Source: Cyclobacteriaceae bacterium
Lineage (GTDB): Bacteria; Bacteroidota; Bacteroidia; Cytophagales; Cyclobacteriaceae
Assembly (NCBI GenBank): GCA_016787625.1
Contig: JAEUUD010000016.1
Span: forward strand, 1-32,713
DNA length: 32,713 bases
Direction: 5' to 3'
The position numbers were made by a program, and so were the translations under genes. A model generated the notes under the pieces. The model had not been told where the DNA came from. It was given only the letters and a program-made list of their open reading frames with translations, and made no database searches. Of this stretch, positions 6,788 to 14,838 are shown piece by piece. How positions within the stretch are numbered: the first letter of the stretch is position 1; every line of letters starts with the position of its first letter.

Positions 6788-9772
6788 ATGTTGAGGTGCG
6801 CCATACTGGCAGTGGTATTTATTTTCCTGGCGGGTCCTGCCATGTCGCAAAACACCAAGGGCGACCGGCCAGTGAAGAACCAACGACAGGTCAGGGAGAC
6901 TAAAGGAAAATCCGTCAAGCGGAAGGAAAGAGGAAACACCCGGGATATTGCAGGAAGGCGGCTTCGAACCAAAGGCACCTCTTCCGCCAATCGGGCCAAC
7001 GCTAGCTACAGACAACCACCTACAACATCACGCAATGCGAGGAGTCAACCAGACAGATCTGCGTCACCCAGGGGTCGTGTATTCTCAAAGTCTCCACGTG
7101 AAAGCAAAGTGCGCGCATGGAAAGGCGATGTGTCGGGATACAGAATGCGCAGGATGAGACCGACAGGGGCAGATGCAGCACGTCACAATGTGTATCCCCA
7201 GAAAGGCCCTTATGTTCGGTATGCAAGAAAGCAACCGAAGGTAAAGCCTCCAGTATACTCTCGTACCATTAAGGGAAAGCGTTTTGTTGAGCATCGACCA
7301 AGGGCTCAGGAACGCGCCTGGGTTGGCGGCGCTGACAAGGGACCCATTAAAAACCAAAGCGCAACGGGGACAGTAAGAAATACCTATTCCCAACGTGGAC
7401 CTTATGTCGCCTATTACAAGAAGCGTCGTGGTGGAAAGGAAAAATCATTCTCCAATCGTGGAGCCGTCTCGAAAGTTCAACGATATTCCCGCGTACCAAA
7501 AACTGGCGGGTCTCAGCCTGGTTTCTATCCTTCGTCTGCAAGCCGCCCGAACGTTCAGCGTGGAAGAAAAAACGTGTACTGGGGAAAGTATCAAAAGAAA
7601 GAACGCGGTGTTACAACGGATATAACCGGCGGTCCGCTTAGGACACGAAACTATAAGTCGCCGACTGCAGGTCTTGTAGGTCGAGACACATTGAAATTCT
7701 ATGGCAGACGTCCCGGTGGTGACCGGCCGCCAACTCCACAAGGAGGCTACCCAACTGCGACGCCCCGTTCCCGCGGATGGAAAGGAGATGTCGCCGGTTG
7801 GCCCGTGAGAAATCCAAGGGCTCAACGTGCGCACTCCAACAAACACATCAGGCCCACCGAACCGGGGGACGGCGCGATCTGGCTTGCAAAGATTTTCAAC
7901 AAGGGGTTCAGAGGTGTCAAGCCCAAAGACCGTGTTCCCGATACACGGGCAGCCAGATACTCAGGCAATATTCACTCTGATGGTTCAACCAAAACGTTTG
8001 GGGACCAGGGCACGGGATATCGAGGCAACATCAAACGCGGGGCAGGTTTCTCACCCGGTGGAGCCGGCTATGGAGGGAAGGCTCGAAAAACTTCGCGGGC
8101 AAAAGGTGGCGCGGGATATTCCGGTAATCTCCGGAGGAAAGATCTGCCCGGCTTTTCAACGGCCTATTTTGAGTTTTCAGGCAACCAAAGGAGACAACAA
8201 CGACAGTTTCCGAAAAGGGGAGTCAATTATTCCGGATTCATGAAGAGCGGCCAGCAAGGTGGATATTCACTGGAGGGCCACAATTATTCAGGAAACATCA
8301 AGCGAGGCGGAAGAGGATTTTCCGGAGATTATGTGGGCTACTCAGGAAACATCAAGCGGGGCGCAAGAGGATTCTCCGGTGACTATGTCGGCTACTCAGG
8401 AAACATCAAGCGAGGTGCGAGGGGATTCTCTGGTGACTATGTCGGCTACTCAGGGAATATCAAACGTGGAGCGAGAGGGTTCTCCAGCGACTATATCGGT
8501 TACTCAGGCAAAATGAAAAGAGGTGACAGGGGTTTTTCAGGTGAGTATGTCGGGTACTCAGGCAACATGAAGCGAAACCGAATTCCGGGGTATTCACGAT
8601 TGGGGTACAACTACAAAGGAAACCTGAAGGACCGTAAAGGTTTTTCTGCTGAGTACGCTGGTTATTCCGGAAACATAGAACGAATTGGTCCGGTAAAGCA
8701 ATTCGAGGTTAATGGCGTGAATTATTCCGGTTTCATGAAGCGTGGCGGGCGCGGTTTTGATGAACAAGGGGCTAACTATCGCGGCAACATAAAAGTATCG
8801 AGCAAGGCTGGGTTGTTTGGAAATGATGGCGCCGACTTTTCGGGAACCATAAAATCAAAGAGACGACCCAAAGGTGGAGGGAGTATCAGCGGAGTTTTGT
8901 GGAACAACAATCAATCAGCCATCCAGGGAAATCCACCTACTGGCGCTGATATCAACTATTCTGGAAGGTACAAGGCGAAGAGAAAGGAGAAAGGCGGGGG
9001 CAGTGTCAGTGGCTTTCTTTGGAACAATAATGAAAGTCCCTTGGGAAAGAATCCTCCTGCGACGGCAGCCAACATCAACTATACAGGCAGGTTGAAAGCC
9101 AAGCGTCCAGAGAAAGGCGGTGGCACAGTCAGCGGAATTTTGTGGAACAATAACGAATCGGCTTTGGCCAAGAATCCTCCGGCAATGATGGTCAACATCA
9201 ATTACTCCGGCCGCACCAAAGCCAGGAAACCGGAAAAGGGAGGCGGATCGGTCAGCGGCATTCTCTGGAACAACAACAACGAGGCTTTACCAAAGAGTCC
9301 TCCACCCAATTTGAAAGCTGTCGATGGCCTTCAGGTACGGGTGAAAGAAGGTGACTACTCAAGAAAACTTCATGCGGCCAAGAATTCATTGCCTGGCATC
9401 AAGCCGACACGGTCCTCGGTCAAAGCCAGTGAATACACACGCGTCATGAAGCAGTATTGGGACTACAAACGTAATCCCAATAGCTCAAGGCTTGCTCTAA
9501 AAGGAATTGCTCCCGGTAAGGCTGAGGGAAGAATCGGCGATTTCCAGGGCAACCTTAAGATGCACAAGTATACCGGCAGAAAACTTCATCCCGACGCCAA
9601 GTTCGCTCATAGCGAGGAAGACAATGTTGACGGGGAGCGGAGCATTTTTACCAACATTAAAATGTTCTGGTCAAAGATGTTCCGTAAGAATGACACGCAA
9701 CCTTCCAGTGTCAAGGACAAGCCAAAGAAAATGCAATACGATAAGCGCGAGAAGGGACTTTGGGCTTATTAA
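6788..9772 (+). CDS. Secreted basic Tyr-x-Gly repeat protein, function unknown
   Basis: I do not recognise a named family. With ATG 6788 (994 residues) it opens with a clear signal peptide ending AGPAMSQ; a TTG at 6746 would only add 14 basic residues before it. The mature chain is rich in Gly, Arg, Lys, Tyr and Ser. Residues about 25-385 hold imperfect copies of KERGxTxDIxG, RAWxG/RGWKGD and GPYVxYxKK. Residues 391 to about 840 hold about 20 copies of Tyr-Ser-Gly-Asn-Ile-Lys-type motifs, including five exact 18-residue units and four 40-41-residue units with KGGGSVSGxLWNNN. A non-repetitive C-terminus with FTNIKMFWSKMFRKN ends REKGLWAY. No T9SS tail, lipobox or catalytic domain is seen. A structural, polymer-binding or surface role is possible but is inference. 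Its stop overlaps that of the convergent osmC-like gene. Confidence 0.8.
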   Translation: MLRCAILAVVFIFLAGPAMSQNTKGDRPVKNQRQVRETKGKSVKRKERGNTRDIAGRRLRTKGTSSANRANASYRQPPTTSRNARSQPDRSASPRGRVFSKSPRESKVRAWKGDVSGYRMRRMRPTGADAARHNVYPQKGPYVRYARKQPKVKPPVYSRTIKGKRFVEHRPRAQERAWVGGADKGPIKNQSATGTVRNTYSQRGPYVAYYKKRRGGKEKSFSNRGAVSKVQRYSRVPKTGGSQPGFYPSSASRPNVQRGRKNVYWGKYQKKERGVTTDITGGPLRTRNYKSPTAGLVGRDTLKFYGRRPGGDRPPTPQGGYPTATPRSRGWKGDVAGWPVRNPRAQRAHSNKHIRPTEPGDGAIWLAKIFNKGFRGVKPKDRVPDTRAARYSGNIHSDGSTKTFGDQGTGYRGNIKRGAGFSPGGAGYGGKARKTSRAKGGAGYSGNLRRKDLPGFSTAYFEFSGNQRRQQRQFPKRGVNYSGFMKSGQQGGYSLEGHNYSGNIKRGGRGFSGDYVGYSGNIKRGARGFSGDYVGYSGNIKRGARGFSGDYVGYSGNIKRGARGFSSDYIGYSGKMKRGDRGFSGEYVGYSGNMKRNRIPGYSRLGYNYKGNLKDRKGFSAEYAGYSGNIERIGPVKQFEVNGVNYSGFMKRGGRGFDEQGANYRGNIKVSSKAGLFGNDGADFSGTIKSKRRPKGGGSISGVLWNNNQSAIQGNPPTGADINYSGRYKAKRKEKGGGSVSGFLWNNNESPLGKNPPATAANINYTGRLKAKRPEKGGGTVSGILWNNNESALAKNPPAMMVNINYSGRTKARKPEKGGGSVSGILWNNNNEALPKSPPPNLKAVDGLQVRVKEGDYSRKLHAAKNSLPGIKPTRSSVKASEYTRVMKQYWDYKRNPNSSRLALKGIAPGKAEGRIGDFQGNLKMHKYTGRKLHPDAKFAHSEEDNVDGERSIFTNIKMFWSKMFRKNDTQPSSVKDKPKKMQYDKREKGLWAY
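8285..8554 (+). repeat. Five tandem 54-bp units (18-residue YSGNIKRGARGFSGDYVG repeat)
   Basis: In-frame units begin at 8285, 8339, 8393, 8447 and 8501, and a sixth, shortened one starts at 8555. Spacing is exactly 54 bp. Units 2 and 3 encode identical peptides yet differ at five codons, all synonymous. Units 3 and 4 differ at nine synonymous and two conservative codons (Gly to Ser, Val to Ile). Confidence 0.95.
8837..9310 (+). repeat. Four tandem 120-123-bp units (KGGGSVSGxLWNNN repeat)
   Basis: Units begin at 8837, 8957, 9080 and 9203 (spacing 120, 123, 123 bp). Each starts with [FY]-[ST]-G-x-x-K, followed by a basic stretch, KGGGS/T-[IV]-SG-x-LWNNN and a Pro-Pro segment ending in NIN or DIN. 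They continue directly from the shorter Tyr-x-Gly units, so the long unit looks like a short unit with an inserted KGGGSVSG/LWNNN module. Confidence 0.92.
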
Positions 9773-10173
9773 AAATCAAAAGTCACCGTTTGTACGACTT
9801 GCTCTCCAAGGCTGAGTGCCACAGGGCAAGTCCTTGCCGCATGTTCCAGTTTTTTCTTTTGCACATCGGTCACCTTTAGTGAAGGGTGAGAAAAAGCTAT
9901 TTGGATCTCAGCGATTCTTCGTGGATTAGAGGCCATGATTTTTGTAATGGATGATGACATCCCAGAGATGTCAATTCCTTCGCGGTTGGCAAGCATCCCC
10001 ATTAACGTCATCATGCAACTACTCAGGGCAGCGCAGACAAGGTCTGTCGGACTGAACGCTTCGCCCTTCCCCTGGTTGTCTGTGGGAGCATCAGTAATGA
10101 TTTTGTTACCCGACTGAAGATGGGTGTCCTCTGTCCGAAGGCCACCCAGGTATTGTCCATTCATTGATCCCAT
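9769..10173 (-). CDS. OsmC/Ohr family protein
   Basis: A 134-residue protein of the OsmC superfamily, which reduces organic hydroperoxides through two cysteines. The first reactive Cys is Cys53 in the ALSSCMMTLMG helix and the second is Cys116 in AARTCPVALSLG, both in the family context. The FSPTDLVCAAL block before Cys53 is typical of the YhfA/OsmC-like branch, so OsmC-like is safer than Ohr. ATG 10173 is used; a second ATG at codon 4 is possible. It converges with the repeat protein, and the two TAA stops share the palindrome TTAA at 9769-9772. Confidence 0.9.
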   Translation of the reverse strand: MGSMNGQYLGGLRTEDTHLQSGNKIITDAPTDNQGKGEAFSPTDLVCAALSSCMMTLMGMLANREGIDISGMSSSITKIMASNPRRIAEIQIAFSHPSLKVTDVQKKKLEHAARTCPVALSLGEQVVQTVTFDF

Positions 10174-10236
10174 ATATTAAATTCAGCTAAATTTACGTTT
10201 CTTAGTTGAGGCTAAATTAGGCCAAAGTCCTTCAGA

Positions 10237-10980
10237 ATGCTATCAGTCAGGTTTTCCCGGTTTATACTAACGCTCTTTGGAGTAGGTCTTTCGATGGGCC
10301 TTTTTGCCCAAACGCAGGACAGCTATGAATATACTTCAGAGTTTATCTGGGGTATCAACAAAAATTCATCGGGAGGTCTCATTGGTGGATTTATTTTCAA
10401 AAAGTCGCGAAAGCTCACCGACAGGATGCTGGAGACATTCGGTCTGGAGATTATGAATGTCAAGCACTCGCTCGAAGACCGCAAGAGCGCCCAGGCGACA
10501 GGGAATTATTTCATTTATGGAAAGAGTAATTACCTCTATGCTTTCCGGTTGCAATACGGAAGGGATTACATTCTCTTTGACAAAGCGCCTCAACAAGGCG
10601 TAGAAATCAAAGCTGTCGGAGCCATTGGTCCTTCCATCGGAATTATTGCCCCTTATTATATTGAAAGAATGGTTGACCGGAATTTCTTTATCACTGTTCA
10701 CGAACAGTACGATCCAACCAATCCGCAACACTATTTCACCAACATCCTGGGAACAGGAAATCTCTTTGAGGGTCTCGGGGAGTCAACCATTCAATTCGGA
10801 GTCAACATCAAGGCAGGCCTTGCTTTTGAATTCGGTACTGTGAAGAGTTCTGTGGCGGGCATTGAGGTGGGTTTTCTTCTGGATACCTATTTCAACGAAA
10901 TCATCCTCATGCCTGAGGCTAAGAATAAGAGCGTCTTCCCAACCGTCTATTTCAGCCTATTCTACGGCAGCCGCAAGTGA
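10237..10980 (+). CDS. Predicted outer-membrane protein, Bacteroidota-conserved type
   Basis: A 247-residue protein with an N-terminal signal peptide (basic start, hydrophobic core, end at LFAQ) and then alternating aromatic and polar stretches such as EYTSEFIWGINKNSSGGLIG and FPTVYFSLFYGSRK, which suggest a beta-barrel. No known catalytic motif is present. It begins 63 bp from, and divergent to, the OsmC-like gene. The tonB-like gene lies 124 nt downstream on the same strand but has its own -7 box. I cannot assign a function. Confidence 0.65.
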   Translation: MLSVRFSRFILTLFGVGLSMGLFAQTQDSYEYTSEFIWGINKNSSGGLIGGFIFKKSRKLTDRMLETFGLEIMNVKHSLEDRKSAQATGNYFIYGKSNYLYAFRLQYGRDYILFDKAPQQGVEIKAVGAIGPSIGIIAPYYIERMVDRNFFITVHEQYDPTNPQHYFTNILGTGNLFEGLGESTIQFGVNIKAGLAFEFGTVKSSVAGIEVGFLLDTYFNEIILMPEAKNKSVFPTVYFSLFYGSRK

Positions 10981-11077
10981 ACCTTGTGTGGAGGTCACCA
11001 GAATGGGGTATTCTCAGGGTAGTCAGCTAAAAGTGTGCATTTTCCGTGACCAAATGGGCAGGAGTGGATTCTGTTGC

Positions 11078-11085
11078 TATATTTG
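11078..11085 (+). promoter_or_regulatory. Probable -7 box for the TonB gene
   Basis: TATATTTG matches TAnnTTTG exactly and lies 19 nt before the ATG at 11105. No TTTG is found 19 nt upstream, so only the -7 element is supported. Confidence 0.5.
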
Positions 11086-11104
11086 AAATCCTAAAACCTG
11101 AAGT

Positions 11105-11779
11105 ATGGAAGCTAAAAAGACTGACAGCGCGGATTTGACCAAGAAATCAGGGTTTTTCCTGAGCATTGGCCTGATCATTACGATGACGCTTGTCGTAACT
11201 GCTTTTGAATGGAAGCAGTACGAGGATAGCCTGGTGGATTTGCAAGGCAAGAACATCGATGCTTTTGAAGAAACGATGGAAGCGCCCCCTACGGAGCAAC
11301 CACCCCCACCGCCACCATCTGTACAGCAACCTCAGGTGGTTGAAGTCCCCGATGAAGAAGAAATTAAGGAGGACATCAAGGTAAACCTTGATGTGGAAGT
11401 TACTTCAGAAACCAAGATCGAAGAGATTGTGGTTCAGGCAGAGGAACCTAAGGAAGAAACAGACGAAATTTTCACCATCGTGGAAGAGTCTGCAACTCCT
11501 AAAGGCGGTATGGCCGCTTTTTACAAATACGTTGGTGATAAAATCAAGTATCCACCCCAGGCACGACGTATGGGTATTGAAGGACGCGTATTCGTGGAGT
11601 TTGTGATTGGAAAAGATGGAACGCTTTCTGAAGTACGTGCGATCAAAGGAATCGGCGCCGGATGTGATGAAGAGGCCGTACGCATTGTGCAGTCAGCCCC
11701 TTCATGGAATCCTGGCAAGCAGCGGGGTAAACCAGTGAAGCAGCGCTACACGTTGCCGATTATCTTCAAGCTCGGCTAA
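11105..11779 (+). CDS. tonB: TonB family energy-transducing protein
   Basis: A 224-residue protein of the three-part TonB layout. A single N-terminal membrane helix (about 15-38) is followed by a Pro-rich then Glu/Val-rich periplasmic spacer (about 55-130) and a C-terminal TonB domain (about 133-224) with the conserved YPPQARRMGIEGRVFVEFVIG and SAPSWNPGKQRGKPVKQRY blocks. It should pass proton-motive energy from ExbB-ExbD to outer-membrane receptors; one such receptor is encoded at 17251-19602. No exbB or exbD lies beside it. It is followed by a strong terminator, so it is probably a single-gene unit. Confidence 0.9.
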   Translation: MEAKKTDSADLTKKSGFFLSIGLIITMTLVVTAFEWKQYEDSLVDLQGKNIDAFEETMEAPPTEQPPPPPPSVQQPQVVEVPDEEEIKEDIKVNLDVEVTSETKIEEIVVQAEEPKEETDEIFTIVEESATPKGGMAAFYKYVGDKIKYPPQARRMGIEGRVFVEFVIGKDGTLSEVRAIKGIGAGCDEEAVRIVQSAPSWNPGKQRGKPVKQRYTLPIIFKLG

Positions 11780-11800
11780 TTACTAAAATCAAAGATTTTC

Positions 11801-11832
11801 AAAACCCCGCGTCGTCAGATGCGGGGTTTTTT
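11801..11832 (+). terminator. Rho-independent terminator after tonB
   Basis: AAAACCCCGC (11801-11810) pairs perfectly with GCGGGGTTTT (11821-11830) around a 10-nt loop, followed by more T residues to 11832. It lies 21 nt after the tonB stop. It also separates tonB from the convergent chromate transporter gene, although the minus-strand T-tract is weaker. Confidence 0.92.
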
Positions 11833-11841
11833 GTTTACTGC

Positions 11842-13017
11842 CTAAACCACAAACCCAAGAATGAGCCCCATCAAAATAATCAGGGCTGAGGGAATTCTGG
11901 TAAAATTGAGAAGTACAAAAGTGCCAATGGTAAAGGCGTAGGTGACAAAGGCATTGTCAAGAGGCTGAAATAAAAACACAGCTGCTGCAGCTACCAGTCC
12001 TGCACTGGCAGCAGAAATTCCTTCCAGAGACGCACGCACCGCCCTGAACTTCTTGAGACTTTCCCAGAACCTTACCAGAAAAAATATCAAAAACGTCCCA
12101 GGGAGAAAGATGCCAGCTGACGAAACGAGCGCACCGGCGATTTGTCTTCCGAGACCAGCATCCTTCATTGAAAGCGCGCCGATAAAAGCAGAGAACGAAA
12201 ACACGGGGCCAGGTATTGACTGGGCAATGGCATATCCTGAAAGAAATTCCCTGGGCGTCAGGTATGACTTGAGTTCCACAAACTCGGTATACAGGAATGG
12301 CGTAAGTACCTGGCCACCGCCAAAGATGAGGCTTCCGTTGCGGTAGAAGTTCTCAAAAATCAAAATGAGCGGATGCCTGGTAAAGTGACCAAGCACCGCC
12401 GCCAGTATCAAAACACCTGCCCAGAGCAGAAAATTGGCCCAGTATATCTTGATGGGTATTTTCTCTTCCCGTGGATGTGCTTTGTATTTGAAAGCCGTGA
12501 TGATGCCGGCCACAACAAGGGCAATAGGATAAAAGAATGGCGAGCGGACAAAGTATGACAGCACCGCAGCAAGCACCATAACCACAATCGCCGTCCGGGA
12601 TTGAACCGTTTTTACTGTCATGGTATAAGCGGCATAGCTGACAAAACCAACGGCCATGGCTGGAACAAAACGGGTAAACTCCAGGGAGAGGTGACGATCC
12701 CGGAAATGATGAATGAGTAGTGCTGCACTGGTCATCATCAGGACACCGGGAAGGATCCACACCAACAGGGTTAAATAAGCAAGGTTGGGGCCGCCAAGTT
12801 TATATCCGATAGCGGTTAATGTCTGGGTGGATGTAGGTCCGGGGAGAACCTGACAGAGGGAGTTTACTTCAAGGAGGTCCTCTTCTGACAGGTACTTTTT
12901 CTTTTGAACCAGGACCCTTAGAAAATGTGCAAAATGCGCCTGAGGTCCACCGAACGTACTAATGGAGAGCATCAGCACATCACGCAGAAAGGCAGTGTAT
13001 CGTACTGGCTGAAACAA
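11842..13017 (-). CDS. chrA: Chromate transporter, CHR family, two-domain form
   Basis: A 391-residue polytopic membrane protein. Both CHR halves are visible: the first has STFGGPQAHFAHF and LCQVLPGPTSTQTLTAIGYKLGG, the second has FGGGQVLTPFLYTEFV and AIAQSIPGPVFSFSAFIG. Family members export chromate by proton-driven antiport, though the physiological substrate of environmental members is often untested. The start is TTG at 13017: an in-frame stop lies 9 nt upstream, and the next ATG would remove most of helix 1. It begins 9 nt after the 2OG oxygenase gene, so the two form an operon. Confidence 0.88.
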   Translation of the reverse strand: MFQPVRYTAFLRDVLMLSISTFGGPQAHFAHFLRVLVQKKKYLSEEDLLEVNSLCQVLPGPTSTQTLTAIGYKLGGPNLAYLTLLVWILPGVLMMTSAALLIHHFRDRHLSLEFTRFVPAMAVGFVSYAAYTMTVKTVQSRTAIVVMVLAAVLSYFVRSPFFYPIALVVAGIITAFKYKAHPREEKIPIKIYWANFLLWAGVLILAAVLGHFTRHPLILIFENFYRNGSLIFGGGQVLTPFLYTEFVELKSYLTPREFLSGYAIAQSIPGPVFSFSAFIGALSMKDAGLGRQIAGALVSSAGIFLPGTFLIFFLVRFWESLKKFRAVRASLEGISAASAGLVAAAAVFLFQPLDNAFVTYAFTIGTFVLLNFTRIPSALIILMGLILGFVV

Positions 13018-13026
13018 ATCTGCAGA

Positions 13027-13998
13027 TTATTTCTTGAGCCCTATCTCCTTGAGACGCTGGTTCAGAAAGTCCCCTGCCGTGATGTCATCCCAGAGTTTAG
13101 GGTGACCGGGGTCCACACAACCTGGCAAGGCAGCAAGACTCATTTCGCTTCTTGGATGCATAAAAAATGGAATGGAATACCGCGGAAGGTTCATCAAATG
13201 TCTTGGTGGGTTAACCACGCGATGGATGGTGGATTTCAGTTTCTTGTTGGTCAGACGCTCCAGCATATCGCCCACATTGACAACCAACTGATCGGGCAAA
13301 GCCGTGATGGGTATCCACTTGCCATCTCGTCTCAATACCTGAAGACCATCGGCACTGGCCCCCATGAGCAGGGTGATCAGGTTAATATCTCCATGCTCAG
13401 CGGCTCGAACAGCATCGGCTGGTACACTGTCTGGATTTTCAATGGGATAATAATGAATGGGTCTGAGGATGCTGTTGCCGTGTCTGACTTTGGCATCAAA
13501 GTAATTCTCCGGGAGCTTGAGGTACAGCGCTATGGCGCGAAGCATTTCTATGCCGGTTTTCTCCAGTTGCTTGTATACATCCAGGCTTACCTCCCGTAAT
13601 GCAGGCAGTTCGTTCGGCCAAATGTTATCAGGGTACTCTGCCTTGATAGGGTCATTGTCTTCCACTTGCTGGCCAACATGATAGAATTCCTTCAGGTCTC
13701 CGGTATTGCGGCCCTTCGCATGTTCCTTCCCTTTGCCAATGTATCCGCGCTGACCAGCAAGCGCCGCTATTTCATATTTCTTCTTGACCTCTTCGGGCAT
13801 TCCGAAAAATGTCTTGATGGTGTCATAAAGCTTTCGCGAAAGCTCATCCTTCAGAAAGTGATTTCTGATAGCGACAAAACCGATGGTATTGTAAGCACCG
13901 CCAAGATCCTCGACAAACTTTTTCTTTTTTTCAGCATTGCCTCCCGTGAAATCCGCGAGATCAAGGGAAGGAATCTGATCATGCAACATGTCATCCAT
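13027..13998 (-). CDS. 2-oxoglutarate/Fe(II)-dependent oxygenase, isopenicillin N synthase-like
   Basis: A 323-residue non-haem iron oxygenase. An N-terminal DIOX_N-type region (about 8-110, with TIGFVAIRNH) precedes the 2OG-Fe(II) double-stranded beta-helix. The facial triad is visible as His202 and Asp204 (EHGDINLITLL) and His259 (STIHRVVNP). Arg273 and Ser275 in RYSIPFF are the expected 2-oxoglutarate carboxylate binders. Related enzymes hydroxylate or desaturate small molecules; the substrate is unknown. It is the first gene of a pair with the chromate transporter and diverges from the superoxide dismutase gene. Confidence 0.88.
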   Translation of the reverse strand: MDDMLHDQIPSLDLADFTGGNAEKKKKFVEDLGGAYNTIGFVAIRNHFLKDELSRKLYDTIKTFFGMPEEVKKKYEIAALAGQRGYIGKGKEHAKGRNTGDLKEFYHVGQQVEDNDPIKAEYPDNIWPNELPALREVSLDVYKQLEKTGIEMLRAIALYLKLPENYFDAKVRHGNSILRPIHYYPIENPDSVPADAVRAAEHGDINLITLLMGASADGLQVLRRDGKWIPITALPDQLVVNVGDMLERLTNKKLKSTIHRVVNPPRHLMNLPRYSIPFFMHPRSEMSLAALPGCVDPGHPKLWDDITAGDFLNQRLKEIGLKK

Positions 13999-14029
13999 AG
14001 CTGTACACGTTTAGTCCATTAAAGCTAAA

Positions 14030-14037
14030 TATTTTTG
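14030..14037 (+). promoter_or_regulatory. Possible -7 box for the superoxide dismutase gene
   Basis: TATTTTTG fits TAnnTTTG exactly, 87 nt before the chosen start at 14125. A convincing -33 TTTG at 19 nt is not present (TTTA occurs with a 16-nt spacer), so this is tentative. Confidence 0.35.
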
Positions 14038-14124
14038 GGTAACTTTCCTTTATGCTTCCATGTACAAAACCTTCCAGGAAGCCACCTGCGGCCTGAATAT
14101 TGCTACATCAATCCGAATGTTCAT

Positions 14125-14835
14125 ATGAAAACGATCACCAGAAGAACCTTTGTAAAGAACTCATTGAAGGCCACCTCCGCCATAGCGATAGGCGCTTCTC
14201 TGGTAGCCAATGTCAAAGCGGCTCAAGCCTCTGCTCCGTCATTGGTTTTCTCACAGATACCCCTACCCTATTCTTTCGGAGCGCTTGAACCGTCGATCGA
14301 TACAATGACCATGGAAATTCACTATGGCAAGCATCATTCAGCCTACATCAAAAATGTCAACGACGCGATTGTCGCTGAGTCCATCAGCTTCACATCAGAA
14401 ACTGATTTTTTTACGAATGCATCAAAACTTTCTGCTAAAGCCCGCAACAACGGAGGTGGTGCATGGAACCACAACTTCTTCTGGCAGGTGATGAAACCAG
14501 GAGGGATCAATTTGCCCGGAAAAGTTTCAGAAGCACTCACACAAGGATTTGGATCTTTTGATTCCTTCAAGGAACAATTCACAGCTGCTGCCACAGGGCG
14601 GTTTGGATCTGGATGGGCATGGCTGGTCAATGACCATGGAAAATTGAAAATCGGAAGCACGCCTAACCAGGACAACCCGATGATGGACTCGAGTGATCTG
14701 AAGGGCACACCCCTGCTTGCGCTTGACGTCTGGGAGCACGCATATTATCTGAAGTATCAGAACAAGCGAGCAGATTATGTCGCCAACTGGTGGTCAATCG
14801 TCAACTGGGATGAAGTAGCAAAGCGACTGGCCTGA
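14125..14835 (+). CDS. sodA: Superoxide dismutase (Mn-type signature) with Tat signal peptide
   Basis: A 236-residue Fe/Mn superoxide dismutase converting superoxide to hydrogen peroxide and oxygen. The start at 14125 gives a twin-arginine signal (MKTITRRTFVKNS, then a hydrophobic stretch to about residue 36), so export in folded form is likely. Metal ligands by alignment are His66, His116, Asp201 and His205. Gln182 in STPNQDNP and Gly-rich GGGAWNHNFFW are features of Mn enzymes rather than Fe enzymes, although cambialistic use of metal cannot be excluded. A longer frame from 14035 would bury the Tat signal and is rejected. The next gene starts 3 nt after the stop. Confidence 0.92.
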   Translation: MKTITRRTFVKNSLKATSAIAIGASLVANVKAAQASAPSLVFSQIPLPYSFGALEPSIDTMTMEIHYGKHHSAYIKNVNDAIVAESISFTSETDFFTNASKLSAKARNNGGGAWNHNFFWQVMKPGGINLPGKVSEALTQGFGSFDSFKEQFTAAATGRFGSGWAWLVNDHGKLKIGSTPNQDNPMMDSSDLKGTPLLALDVWEHAYYLKYQNKRADYVANWWSIVNWDEVAKRLA

Positions 14836-14838
14836 TTC

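Noticed and set aside
8285-8554. The 54-bp array as a CRISPR or intergenic repeat
   Set aside because: Units are directly adjacent without spacers, keep one reading frame and diverge at synonymous sites, as expected of coding repeats.
7958-9310. Tyr-x-Gly units read as MORN repeats
   Set aside because: MORN units are about 23 residues with a YxGxxxxGxxxGxG pattern. These are 18 or 40-41 residues, far more basic, and lack the second and third Gly spacing; the likeness is only superficial.
10978-10999. GTGA/TCAC hairpin after the outer-membrane protein gene as a terminator
   Set aside because: The stem has a bulge and no T-tract follows.
12053-13599. Plus-strand open frames opposite the chromate transporter and oxygenase
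   Set aside because: They are antisense shadows of two clear family members and have no recognisable domain.
14035-14124. Longer start for the superoxide dismutase
   Set aside because: The extension would begin inside the -7 box and displace the twin-arginine signal from the N-terminus.
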